In this document: positions 1-7,532 of the stretch, one piece after another | Numbering within the stretch: position 1 is the stretch's first letter | Layout of the letters: every line of letters starts with the position of its first letter | Assembly (NCBI RefSeq): GCF_000400735.1 | Contig: NZ_KE007359.1 | Span: 21,327 to 85,326, forward strand | Length of the DNA: 64,000 nucleotides | Direction of reading: 5' to 3' | From: Acinetobacter tandoii DSM 14970 = CIP 107469 | GTDB taxonomy: Bacteria; Pseudomonadota; Gammaproteobacteria; Pseudomonadales; Moraxellaceae | Translations under genes and position numbers: made by a program | The notes under the pieces: generated by a model | Told to the model about the DNA's origin: nothing | The model's input: the letters and a program-made list of their open reading frames with translations, nothing else | The model's database searches: none

Positions 1-268
1 TGATCATTTCAATTGCAGACTGGAACTTGGTCGGAACACCAGAGTTTGCAGCTTTCGCTACACACCAGAATAACAAACAGAAAATCACACCAAGAGTGAT
101 AGACCAACCCATTGAATCCAAGTGAATAGCAGTGAACCCCATCTGTTGAGCTTCAGCACCAGTCTCAGCCAATTTCCATGTCCCGTCTGGCATTTTGCCA
201 TAGGTCATATTGGTCAAGTGATGCTTGATATACTCGGTCGAAGTAAGGGCATGTTCTTCAGCAGCCAT
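1..268 (-). CDS. atpB: F0F1 ATP synthase subunit a, N-terminal part
   Basis: The gene runs off the left edge, so only the first 89 or so codons are visible. Subunit a is the integral membrane stator of the F0 sector and forms the proton half-channels against the c ring. The visible part has a short polar N-terminus starting MAAEEHALTSTEYIKHH and a first hydrophobic segment around residues 52-72 (the stretch around ITLGVIFCLLFW). The start matches what I remember of Acinetobacter AtpB. It lies about 100 bp downstream of atpI on the same strand, as expected for an atp operon reading leftward out of the window. The catalytic arginine and later helices are outside the window. Confidence 0.93.
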   Translation of the reverse strand, partial: MAAEEHALTSTEYIKHHLTNMTYGKMPDGTWKLAETGAEAQQMGFTAIHLDSMGWSITLGVIFCLLFWCVAKAANSGVPTKFQSAIEMI

Positions 269-370
269 AAATCACACCTGGTCAATGTCAAATACAAATA
301 GAGTAAGCGAATATCGCATGCTGCGTGATATCTCGCTTATCTCCAAAAAAACTTTTCAATTTAGCTGCGC

Positions 371-769
371 TTAAACTCGTTTTTGTAGACGTGACACCCA
401 AAAAGGAGCGACCCACGACATGGTTTGAACGAGGATAAAACCACAAAACAACGCCCCCGGAGATAACGGTTGGACATTGCTTAAAATTAAAATAAATCCG
501 ACGATCACAATCGTAAACTTGCCCATCATCCCTCGGTACATATTTGCAAGTACCTGTTTGGATGCTCTCGCTCCTGCAGCTCGAAACGACTGCCACGAAA
601 AATAACAACTTGCCAGCCAGCAAACACCCGCACCAAGTGCGGCACTTAAAGCTGCCGTTGCATCTTTCACAACCCACGCTAACAAGGCTGACACAGGAAT
701 CATAAATGCTTGCAAGATGACTAATGCTTTCGCTAATCGTCGGTCAATCATGCGACTAGTTCGGCTCAT
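371..769 (-). CDS. atpI: ATP synthase subunit I (AtpI)
   Basis: A 132-residue membrane protein with about four hydrophobic segments (roughly residues 17-35, 40-60, 82-100 and 105-125), the usual size and topology for AtpI. AtpI is a non-structural assembly or stability factor for the c ring and is usually the first gene of the atp operon. Here it precedes atpB on the same strand, and a good sigma-70 promoter lies upstream. Family members are poorly conserved, so the call rests on size, topology and position ahead of atpB. Confidence 0.85.
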   Translation of the reverse strand: MSRTSRMIDRRLAKALVILQAFMIPVSALLAWVVKDATAALSAALGAGVCWLASCYFSWQSFRAAGARASKQVLANMYRGMMGKFTIVIVGFILILSNVQPLSPGALFCGFILVQTMSWVAPFWVSRLQKRV

Positions 770-833
770 TATTTATCCACTCACAGCATAAATGCTTGAC
801 AAGTTTAGCTGATGATCGTTTTTAATCGCAGGC

Positions 834-862
834 ATTATAGAGTTACACCCCTGAACATGCAA
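834..862 (-). promoter_or_regulatory. Sigma-70 promoter of the atp operon
   Basis: Read on the minus strand, a TTGCAT -35 box and a perfect TATAAT -10 box are separated by exactly 17 bp, about 65 bp upstream of atpI. It is the only strong promoter-like sequence in the gap between atpI and the 3' end of znuA, so it probably drives atpI and the atp genes. Confidence 0.7.
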
Positions 863-939
863 TCATTTCCCGACCTAAGTCGAGTTTTTTTCAATACAAT
901 AAATGTCTAGCAACTGATTAAATATTGATTATTTTGTCT

Positions 940-1779
940 TCATTGACGCGCAGTTAATACACAATTTTTGACTTGTTGCGCCAAATCTGACCATGCTGAA
1001 ATGAAGTTATTTTCTGCTGTTAAACTTTCGTCAACCGCTTGAAACACAATAGGCTGCAGTTTTTGATACTGATTGGCACTGGCATGAGCTTCTGCCAGTA
1101 AGCACATTTTCTTTTGCCCACGATGATCATTCAAATATTTGATTTGTGCCAGTGTTGGCGCAATATGTGGATCATCAGTCATTGATCCAGCAAGTTTTAA
1201 GTGTAATGGGCGTTCTAAGTACTGATAAGCATCGTGATAGGCCCAATACGGCTGCACTGCACCTTGATTTTGGAATTTTTGCGCTATACCAAACATCTGC
1301 TTGGCAAAGACTTGTGCATTGTGCCAATACTTATCACGGTATTGAGGTTGTTGCTGTGAACGTAATGCTGCAATAAAGAAACCAATACGCACCGCATTGT
1401 TTGGGTCTAACCAAACATGGGTATCGACCGTGTTGGCTAAAGGTGCGCCACGTGTACTGCGTTGCGGTAAGGTTTTAACTAATCCTGAAGACAAGATAGA
1501 AACCGCTTTAGGATTATTATGCAGTAATTTATCCAGTGGAGCTTCATGGGCTTTGCCGAGCCAAATCACCAATCCAGCGTCTTGTATCGCCTTACGATGT
1601 GCAGGTGTTAAAGATACATCATGCCCAGTTTGGTTTTCCAAGAGTAAAACTGGTTGCTCCACCCCTTTTGTGACTTCTTGTGCAATCAAATATAACGGAT
1701 GCGTTGAAACCACAAGACTTTGAGTCCACCCCACAGTACTTAGAATGGACAGTAAACAAAAAGCGAATAGACGAGACAT
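940..1779 (-). CDS. znuA: Zinc ABC transporter, periplasmic binding protein
   Basis: About 279 residues with a signal peptide (MSRLFAFCLLSILSTVGWTQ) and the layout of cluster A-I metal-binding proteins. Metal-ligand histidines are visible at the positions usual for ZnuA: the first in STHPLY, others in DTHVWLDP and in YWAYHDAYQY, and an acidic ligand is likely near the C-terminus (QAVDESL). The His-rich loop of many ZnuA proteins is absent. I start at the ATG at 1777-1779, which begins the signal peptide; a TTG two codons earlier is possible. It is divergent from zur-znuCB and shares their Zur box, so it should be derepressed by zinc starvation. Confidence 0.88.
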   Translation of the reverse strand: MSRLFAFCLLSILSTVGWTQSLVVSTHPLYLIAQEVTKGVEQPVLLLENQTGHDVSLTPAHRKAIQDAGLVIWLGKAHEAPLDKLLHNNPKAVSILSSGLVKTLPQRSTRGAPLANTVDTHVWLDPNNAVRIGFFIAALRSQQQPQYRDKYWHNAQVFAKQMFGIAQKFQNQGAVQPYWAYHDAYQYLERPLHLKLAGSMTDDPHIAPTLAQIKYLNDHRGQKKMCLLAEAHASANQYQKLQPIVFQAVDESLTAENNFISAWSDLAQQVKNCVLTARQ

Positions 1780-1806
1780 GATCAAACAGCACTAAATTTT
1801 ATCTAG

Positions 1807-1821
1807 TGTTATAATATAACA
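1807..1821. promoter_or_regulatory. Zur box
   Basis: TGTTATAATATAACA is a perfect 15-bp inverted repeat that fits the core of the gammaproteobacterial Zur operator (TGTTATAnTATAACA). It lies between the divergent znuA and zur-znuCB genes, so one Zur site could repress both directions, including zur itself. Confidence 0.85.
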
Positions 1822-1917
1822 ATTTAATAAAAATACCTACGTCTAATCGTAACTTAAAGCGGTTCATGTTAAAATTTAATGTCAATTTTTCTATTTCAAG
1901 CCCGAACTGAGGTTGCT

Positions 1918-2415
1918 ATGAGCTTATGTTCGCATGAACACCACAATGCATTACATGGCGTACATGATCATCATAATGTCGCAACACGCCTTGCGGAAGC
2001 AGAAAGCCTCTGTGCAGCCACTGGCGCGCGCTTAACTCCACTTCGTAAAGAAGTACTCGAACTGATTTTGACTGCGCATGGTCCAATGGGGGCTTATGAT
2101 TTACTCGCAAAAATCAAAAGCGAATCTGATCGCCCAGCAGCCCCACCGACTGTTTATCGCACATTGGATTTCTTATTAGAAAAGGGACTGATTCATCGGT
2201 TGACTTCAATCAACGCTTATATCCCCTGCTGCCACCCTCGCGAAGGTCACCAAGCCGCATTTTTAATTTGTACAGAATGTCATATTGTGAAAGAAGCATC
2301 TTCTGAAGGTCTACTACAACAATTAGATGCGCTTGCCACTTCTGATCATTTCACTGCACAACACAGCATTATTGAGATTTCTGGAAAATGTCAGAATTGC
2401 AGCCAAGCGAATTAA
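1918..2415 (+). CDS. zur: Zinc uptake regulator, Fur family
   Basis: About 165 residues. An N-terminal His-rich segment (CSHEHHNALHGVHDHHN) precedes a winged-helix domain (PPTVYRTLDFLLEKGLIHR) and a dimerisation domain with two CxxC pairs (CTEC and CQNC) that make the structural zinc site. Zur represses zinc-uptake genes when zinc is plentiful; the Zur box at 1807-1821 and the adjoining znu genes support Zur over Fur. I chose the ATG at 1918 because GAGG lies 5 bp before it; an ATG at 1879 would add 13 unsupported residues. The 3' end overlaps znuC by 28 bp, which suggests translational coupling. Confidence 0.93.
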   Translation: MSLCSHEHHNALHGVHDHHNVATRLAEAESLCAATGARLTPLRKEVLELILTAHGPMGAYDLLAKIKSESDRPAAPPTVYRTLDFLLEKGLIHRLTSINAYIPCCHPREGHQAAFLICTECHIVKEASSEGLLQQLDALATSDHFTAQHSIIEISGKCQNCSQAN

Positions 2416-3179
2416 GCACTCCTGTACTCATTGCTTTAGAGCAAATTAGCGTCCGTATCGATGACCGTGACATTCTGAAACAGATTGACTTTTCGATCCA
2501 TGAACAAGAAATTGTCACCTTAATTGGCCCGAACGGTGCGGGGAAATCAACCCTAATTAAAGTGCTACTAGGCATTTTAAAACCCAATACTGGACAAGTA
2601 TCGTCTACACGTAAACTTAAATTTTCTTATGTACCACAGAAATTTAACCCATCGCACAGCCTACCCTTACGTGTGAAAGACTTACTTGATTTAGAGTCCT
2701 GCCCTGCTGCAATTAAACAAGAAATTATTCAAGACACAGGCATTGCCAAACTGCAAGATTCAAAAGTACAACAACTGTCTGGTGGTGAACGACAACGTGT
2801 GTTATTAGCGCGGGCCTTACTGCGCCAACCTGACCTTTTGGTCCTTGATGAACCAATGCAAGGGCTTGATATTCAGTCTGAAGCTGAACTGTATGATTAC
2901 GTTCGTAGCCTGCCTGAAAAATATCGTTGTGCGGTATTGATGGTGTCGCATGATTTACAGTGGGTGATGCAAGGTACGCAGCGCGTGGTCTGCTTAAATA
3001 AGCATATTTGCTGTAGCGGTTTACCTGAAAATATTCAACAGCATCCAGAATACCAAGCCATTTTTGGCACCAACCGTGTGTTCTATCAACACCATCATGA
3101 TCATTGTGCTCATGGAGATAGTGCCACAACCTGCCAACATGATCCTCGCCCTCATATTCACCCTGAACCGGAAGCCTAA
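2388..3179 (+). CDS. znuC: Zinc ABC transporter, ATP-binding protein
   Basis: 263 residues with a complete ABC ATPase core: Walker A GPNGAGKST near residue 46, signature LSGGERQRV near 130 and Walker B LLVLDEP near 150. It powers zinc import through ZnuB. The C-terminus ends in a His/Cys/Asp-rich tail (HHHDHCAHGD, then further His), which could bind zinc; that role is inferred. Translation starts inside zur (28-bp overlap) and znuB follows after 3 bp, making a zur-znuC-znuB operon. Confidence 0.93.
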   Translation: MSELQPSELSTPVLIALEQISVRIDDRDILKQIDFSIHEQEIVTLIGPNGAGKSTLIKVLLGILKPNTGQVSSTRKLKFSYVPQKFNPSHSLPLRVKDLLDLESCPAAIKQEIIQDTGIAKLQDSKVQQLSGGERQRVLLARALLRQPDLLVLDEPMQGLDIQSEAELYDYVRSLPEKYRCAVLMVSHDLQWVMQGTQRVVCLNKHICCSGLPENIQQHPEYQAIFGTNRVFYQHHHDHCAHGDSATTCQHDPRPHIHPEPEA

Positions 3180-3182
3180 TAG

Positions 3183-3983
3183 ATGTTGGAATGGTTAGAT
3201 CTGCTATTACCCGCTTGGACCATGGGGACATTATTGGTGTTCTTAACTGCACCTTTGGGCTGTTTGATGCTTTGGCGTCGTATGTCGTTCTTCGCAGACA
3301 CCATGGCACACGGGACTTTGTTGGGCGTAGCGATTGCAGGTGCCCTCAGTTTACCGTTTTGGGTCGGTGTCACTTTATTGGCATTCATGCTGGTCGCCAT
3401 TTTATGGGTACTGCATGATCCGCGTTTACCCAATGATGCCTTGCTAGCCCTCTGTTCAGCCACTTTGCTGTGTGCAGGCTTAATGCTGATTCAACATTTA
3501 CCAAGTTTAAGACCTGAATTACTCAGTTATTTATTTGGTGACTTGCTCACGATTGCTTGGTCTGATTTACCTATGTTTGCGATTGTGATTGCACTGGCAC
3601 TTGCAGTACTGTTCAAATACTGGAAAGCGCAAATCCAAATTGCAATTGATCCTGACATTGCAATTAGTGAAGGCGTGAATGCCAAATGGCAACGTTTGGT
3701 ATTTATGCTACTTTTAGCAGTTTTCACGGTCTTGGCATTGCGCGCTGTGGGTTCACTGTTAATGGGAGCGCTTTTAGTGATTCCAGCACTTACTGCTCGT
3801 CTACTCGCACACTCACCTAAGCAAATGGTGATTTGGGCTTTTATTGCAGCTCAATTTGGCGTCAGTGTAGGTCTATGGTCAAGTGCTGCGCTCAATACCC
3901 CAACAGGTCTCAGCATCGTGCTGTGTATGGCGTTGGTTTTTGCGCTGATTTTTGTAGTTCAAAAAGTGAGAAAAATGGCTTAA
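3183..3983 (+). CDS. znuB: Zinc ABC transporter, permease
   Basis: 266 residues, almost all hydrophobic, with about eight transmembrane helices as expected of the ABC-3 permease family. The motif region GALLVIPALTARLLA late in the protein is typical of ZnuB-like permeases. It forms the inner-membrane channel with ZnuC and receives zinc from ZnuA. It is the last gene of the zur-znuCB operon, starting 3 bp after znuC. Confidence 0.92.
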   Translation: MLEWLDLLLPAWTMGTLLVFLTAPLGCLMLWRRMSFFADTMAHGTLLGVAIAGALSLPFWVGVTLLAFMLVAILWVLHDPRLPNDALLALCSATLLCAGLMLIQHLPSLRPELLSYLFGDLLTIAWSDLPMFAIVIALALAVLFKYWKAQIQIAIDPDIAISEGVNAKWQRLVFMLLLAVFTVLALRAVGSLLMGALLVIPALTARLLAHSPKQMVIWAFIAAQFGVSVGLWSSAALNTPTGLSIVLCMALVFALIFVVQKVRKMA

Positions 3984-4020
3984 TCCATCATCTCTCATAA
4001 ATAATCTTGATCGCTCTCTA

Positions 4021-4650
4021 TTATTGATGTACCAAACTTAAAAGTCCCGCAGCACAACTAAATAGCACAGCAAAAGTACGATTCATGTATTTTTGCTGTT
4101 TTGGAGATTTCAACAGTTTCAACACCTTCGCCGCTAAACCTGTATAGCCCGCCATCACAATCAAGTCGATACTGATCATGGTCACAGCCATCATTACATA
4201 CTGAATCCACTGTGGCTTAGACAAGTCTAAGAACTGGGGCAATACTGCCAATAAAAATACGATTGCCTTTGGGTTGCTCATATTGACCAAGAAACCATAA
4301 CCCACCAGTTTGGGAATCGACTTTGTTGCTTGTTGTTCTTGCTCAATTTCAATGGACTGTAGAGGTGCCTTCCACTGCAAGTAAGCCAAATACAATAAGT
4401 AGCCCACACCAAACCACTTCACCAACAGAAAAGCCCAAGGTGTAGTGGCAAAAAGCACCCCGACCCCAGTGGCAACAATCCCAATTTGCACCAACAGCGC
4501 CAGTTGCAAACCAATCGCATTCCAGTAACCACGACGAAATCCATAGTTTAAACCACTCGACATCGAGGCAATTGCCCCTGCTCCAGGTGAAACACTAATC
4601 ACCCAGCATGCCAACATAAACGCCATCCAAACTTGAAAAGACATCGTCAC
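4021..4650 (-). CDS. LysE/RhtB family amino-acid exporter
   Basis: 209 residues with six predicted hydrophobic helices and the N-terminal family signature around SPGAGAIASMSSGLNYGFRRG, which is how RhtB/LysE exporters start (normally SPGPxxxxxxxxGxxxGxRxG; the second proline is replaced here by alanine). Proteins of this family export amino acids or their derivatives; the substrate cannot be told from sequence. The gene is convergent with znuB and divergent from the DyP peroxidase, so it is probably monocistronic. Confidence 0.85.
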   Translation of the reverse strand: MTMSFQVWMAFMLACWVISVSPGAGAIASMSSGLNYGFRRGYWNAIGLQLALLVQIGIVATGVGVLFATTPWAFLLVKWFGVGYLLYLAYLQWKAPLQSIEIEQEQQATKSIPKLVGYGFLVNMSNPKAIVFLLAVLPQFLDLSKPQWIQYVMMAVTMISIDLIVMAGYTGLAAKVLKLLKSPKQQKYMNRTFAVLFSCAAGLLSLVHQ

Positions 4651-4808
4651 ACCACCTCAGAAAAACAGGTCATTATATGACTTTTCACACATTCAATGTG
4701 CTGAGAAATTCTCACTCAAGAATAATATAGTTTAGGCTATTCAGCTATGCATGGATCAGGCACAATAAAACCCAGCCACACATTGAATAAAAATCAAAGG
4801 AGCTATAA

Positions 4809-5729
4809 ATGACCGCACAATCCGTAATTTTACCCTTACCTTCAGATCATGCCCGCTTTATCGTATTACGTTTAAAAGATTTAACGTTGCCTGAACTAAA
4901 AGAAAAGATCGAAGATTTACTGGACACGCGAGATCGTTTAATTACTCAACATCCAACTGCAGAAATTAAGACCGCGATTGCCTTTGGGCCTGAACTTTGG
5001 ACAAAACTCTATACACAATCTCCTGAGGGATTCAAACAACTTGCTCCAATTCAGGGTGCCTTTGAAATGCCAGCTGTACCCGCGGATGTGCTGATTCATA
5101 TTGCCTCGCAACGTAGTGACATCTGCTTTACTTTAAGCCAAGCTTTCTTCGATGGGATTCAAGATAAAGTTGAAGTTTTGGATGAACGTGTATGTTTTCG
5201 CTATTTTGATGGGCGAGATTTAACAGGCTTTATTGATGGCACTGAAAACCCACAATTTCCTGATGATCGCGCAGAAACAGCACTTTTAGCAGAAGATGCA
5301 GGTATTTTTGCAGATGGTTCTTTTGTATTTGCACAGCGCTATATACATGATTTAGATAAATGGAAACGTCTAAAAGTCGACGCACAAGAAAATGTCATGG
5401 GCCGTTCCAAACTAGAAAGCATTGAAATGGATGATGACGTCAAACCAGAAAATGCTCATATTGCACGTGTTGTGATTGAAGATGATAAAGGCGAAGAGAT
5501 GGAAATTTTGCGCCATTCTTTACCTTATGGCGATGGTAAAGGTGAGCAAGGCCTGTTCTTTATTGCTTATACCAAAAACCTTGCCATCATTGATAACATG
5601 TTAGAACACATGTTTGGCACAACTGGCGATGGCATTCATGACCGCCTATTGCATTTTGTGACCGCGGTAGATGGTGCTTACTTCTTTGCTCCGAGCGAGG
5701 AGTTATTGGAAGAGGTTTTGGCGGATTAA
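4809..5729 (+). CDS. DyP-type heme peroxidase
   Basis: 306 residues with the hallmark GxxDG motif (GFIDGTENPQ, near residue 155), whose aspartate takes part in peroxide cleavage. The proximal heme histidine is probably in the HIARVVIEDD region, and the C-terminal YTKNLAIIDNMLEHMFG segment is typical of class B (YfeX/TyrA-like) DyPs. There is no Tat or Sec signal, so it is cytoplasmic or a possible encapsulin cargo, but no encapsulin gene is visible here. A strong AAAGGAG ribosome-binding site precedes the ATG. Confidence 0.9.
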   Translation: MTAQSVILPLPSDHARFIVLRLKDLTLPELKEKIEDLLDTRDRLITQHPTAEIKTAIAFGPELWTKLYTQSPEGFKQLAPIQGAFEMPAVPADVLIHIASQRSDICFTLSQAFFDGIQDKVEVLDERVCFRYFDGRDLTGFIDGTENPQFPDDRAETALLAEDAGIFADGSFVFAQRYIHDLDKWKRLKVDAQENVMGRSKLESIEMDDDVKPENAHIARVVIEDDKGEEMEILRHSLPYGDGKGEQGLFFIAYTKNLAIIDNMLEHMFGTTGDGIHDRLLHFVTAVDGAYFFAPSEELLEEVLAD

Positions 5730-5740
5730 CTAAAAAATTA

Positions 5741-5772
5741 TGAATAAGCAGTTTATTTCTACTGCTTATTCA
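5741..5772. terminator. Perfect hairpin after the DyP gene
   Basis: TGAATAAGCAGT and its exact complement ACTGCTTATTCA form a 12-bp stem with an 8-nt loop, starting 11 bp after the peroxidase stop codon. There is an A/T run on its left, so the U-tract is best for minus-strand transcripts; it may terminate both ways. Confidence 0.55.
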
Positions 5773-5807
5773 AAAGCCAATATCATTTTTGATTATATTT
5801 TTAAATA

Positions 5808-6781
5808 ACCCGAATCCTGCTTAAGCCGATATTTCCATAATACGAATCATCGGTTTATTTTGATGACATATTTGATAAGCACATAAAGATGCATAAATAC
5901 CAGCTAAATAGCCTGCAACACTTCTAGCTCTAGTTGTCACTAGATTGTACGTCCCTTTCAGCAAACTGAATAAAGTTTCTATTTTATTGCGTTGTTTTAG
6001 ATGGTATTCATCTGCTTTTAATAACTGTATAGATTTCATGTTCTTTCGGTGATAAGTAATTAAATCAACACCTTGTACTCTTAATCTACTCTTTAATTCT
6101 TGACTAATATAGCCACGATCAGCATACAATTTTGCAGTCATTCCTTTGACTAGTTGTTCCACCATTTTGATATCTGCTGTATGTCCATTGGATAAAACCG
6201 TATTTACTATTCCACCTGATTGATTCATCAACAAATGCAGCTTACAGCCAAAGAACCATCCCATTGAGCTTTTACCTCGTGTTGCAATCGTAGACAGGGC
6301 TTTATGCCGTTGTATTCTCTGGTTTTTACAGACAGGTAATATGGTTGAATCAATCCATAAATAATTGCTTTGCTGATCTTTCATCAAAGCAAAATGTAGG
6401 GCATGTAAAGCCAGTTGATGTGTATTCATCAGATGAATCATGCGTTGATAACATGGTAGATGTTTAAATAGATGGCTATTGTTATATTTTAACGCTGTGA
6501 AGAATGCTTTGAAATTATTGAAATGAGAGCACTTATACCAAATTGCAATAAAGGTAATTTCAGAAATACTGAGCTGAGCAGGGCGAACTCTTGAGCATCG
6601 AAGATTCTGCTTTAAGAAATTCCAATAGATTGATTCAAATTTTAGAAAGAAATCATCAATTATGCAGAATAATTCGGTACTATTGAACATCAGGACTAGA
6701 GCTTTAAGTTTGGTGTGGTAACTCAACTGATGGCTCTAGTCCTTCTCTTTTTCAAGTCAATTTCTTATCCGCGATTCAGGT
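5808..6781 (-). mobile_element. IS982-family insertion sequence, complete
   Basis: A 974-bp element. The left tip ACCCGAATCCTGCTTAAG and the reverse complement of the right tip (ACCTGAATCGCGGATAAG) match at 13 of 18 positions, as expected for imperfect terminal repeats. It is flanked on both sides by the direct repeat TAAATA (5802-5807 and 6782-6787), a 6-bp target duplication. One transposase gene fills the inside. Length, ACC tips and the transposase type agree with IS982. Intact ends and ORF suggest a recent insertion between the DyP gene and the type VI secretion module. Confidence 0.9.
5821..6690 (-). CDS. IS982-family transposase
   Basis: 289 residues from the ATG at 6690; a TTG at 6726 would add 12. 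The DDE-type core is visible: the first acidic residue in WIDSTILPVCKN, the second in YADRGYIS, and the glutamate in QRNKIETLFSLLKG. The DST-x-PVC and TYHRKNMK signatures are those of IS982 transposases (DDE_Tnp_1 type). No frameshift or early stop is seen, so it may be active. Confidence 0.92.
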   Translation of the reverse strand: MFNSTELFCIIDDFFLKFESIYWNFLKQNLRCSRVRPAQLSISEITFIAIWYKCSHFNNFKAFFTALKYNNSHLFKHLPCYQRMIHLMNTHQLALHALHFALMKDQQSNYLWIDSTILPVCKNQRIQRHKALSTIATRGKSSMGWFFGCKLHLLMNQSGGIVNTVLSNGHTADIKMVEQLVKGMTAKLYADRGYISQELKSRLRVQGVDLITYHRKNMKSIQLLKADEYHLKQRNKIETLFSLLKGTYNLVTTRARSVAGYLAGIYASLCAYQICHQNKPMIRIMEISA

Positions 6782-6917
6782 TAAATAAAATATAAGTAAA
6801 CACTGATTTTAAAATAAAAATTTTATTACATTTAAATACTCATCTTAACCAAAGATAATTTATAACTAATAATGTAAGTACAATTAATCTCACACTAGTA
6901 TTAGAAAAGCCTCTGAG

Positions 6918-7532
6918 TCAATTGACTTCTTTAAAATAAACTTTTTTACCATCCGAACACACTCCATAAAAAATCCCATAAAAGTTATCTTTTACAGATA
7001 AGTTATTTAAATAACTATTGCATTCTAAAACTAAATCTCCGGCAATTTTCTTAAAAACTATTTTTTGCTTTTGATAATATGGAGCACCTTCATAATTATC
7101 ATCTAAATAATAGAATCCTGATTTAAAGTTCTTTGATTCAGCTTGTTTAGTTGCATATCCATTCTTTATAAAATCAACCCCACCTAAGGCCAAGTTAATT
7201 TTATCAATATTTAAATTCAACTCATTATTATTTTTATCCACTTTAGCTTTTGCCCATCCAACTTGAACATCTTCACTATAAACATTTTTATAATATAAAG
7301 TAAAATTACCATTATTATCTTTTATGTAAAATTCATCATATGCAGGATCAAGTCTTTTAAATAAATAATCATCTACTTTTTTTGTAGGTGTAAAATTCTT
7401 ACATTTTCCTGACTTTTCACAGATTCGATATGAAAAATAAAGTTTTGTATTACTTGACTTATGTTGAACTGCCTCTGTTGTACACGCATACATCAAACTA
7501 ATTACAAATAAAAGAAATAATCTATTCATCAT
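6918..7532 (-). CDS. Lipoprotein, candidate immunity protein of the adjacent effector
   Basis: 204 residues with a lipoprotein signal: MMNRLFLLFVISLMYAC, the cysteine in a MYAC lipobox. The mature part is lysine/asparagine-rich with no domain I recognise. Its ATG overlaps the stop of the upstream 784-aa gene (ATGA, 7529-7532), so the two are translationally coupled. An envelope-anchored protein encoded directly after a candidate cell-wall-degrading type VI effector is the usual arrangement of an immunity protein; this role is inferred from position and location only. The composition is much more AT-rich than nearby housekeeping genes. Confidence 0.65.
   Translation of the reverse strand: MMNRLFLLFVISLMYACTTEAVQHKSSNTKLYFSYRICEKSGKCKNFTPTKKVDDYLFKRLDPAYDEFYIKDNNGNFTLYYKNVYSEDVQVGWAKAKVDKNNNELNLNIDKINLALGGVDFIKNGYATKQAESKNFKSGFYYLDDNYEGAPYYQKQKIVFKKIAGDLVLECNSYLNNLSVKDNFYGIFYGVCSDGKKVYFKEVN

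Noticed and set aside
288..677. 129-residue frame on the same strand overlapping atpI
   Set aside because: It lies in another frame of atpI, is Cys-rich and has no typical protein pattern; atpI explains this DNA.
2725..3309. 194-residue frame antisense to znuC and znuB
   Set aside because: Fully covered by two well-supported genes on the other strand; its sequence has no domain.
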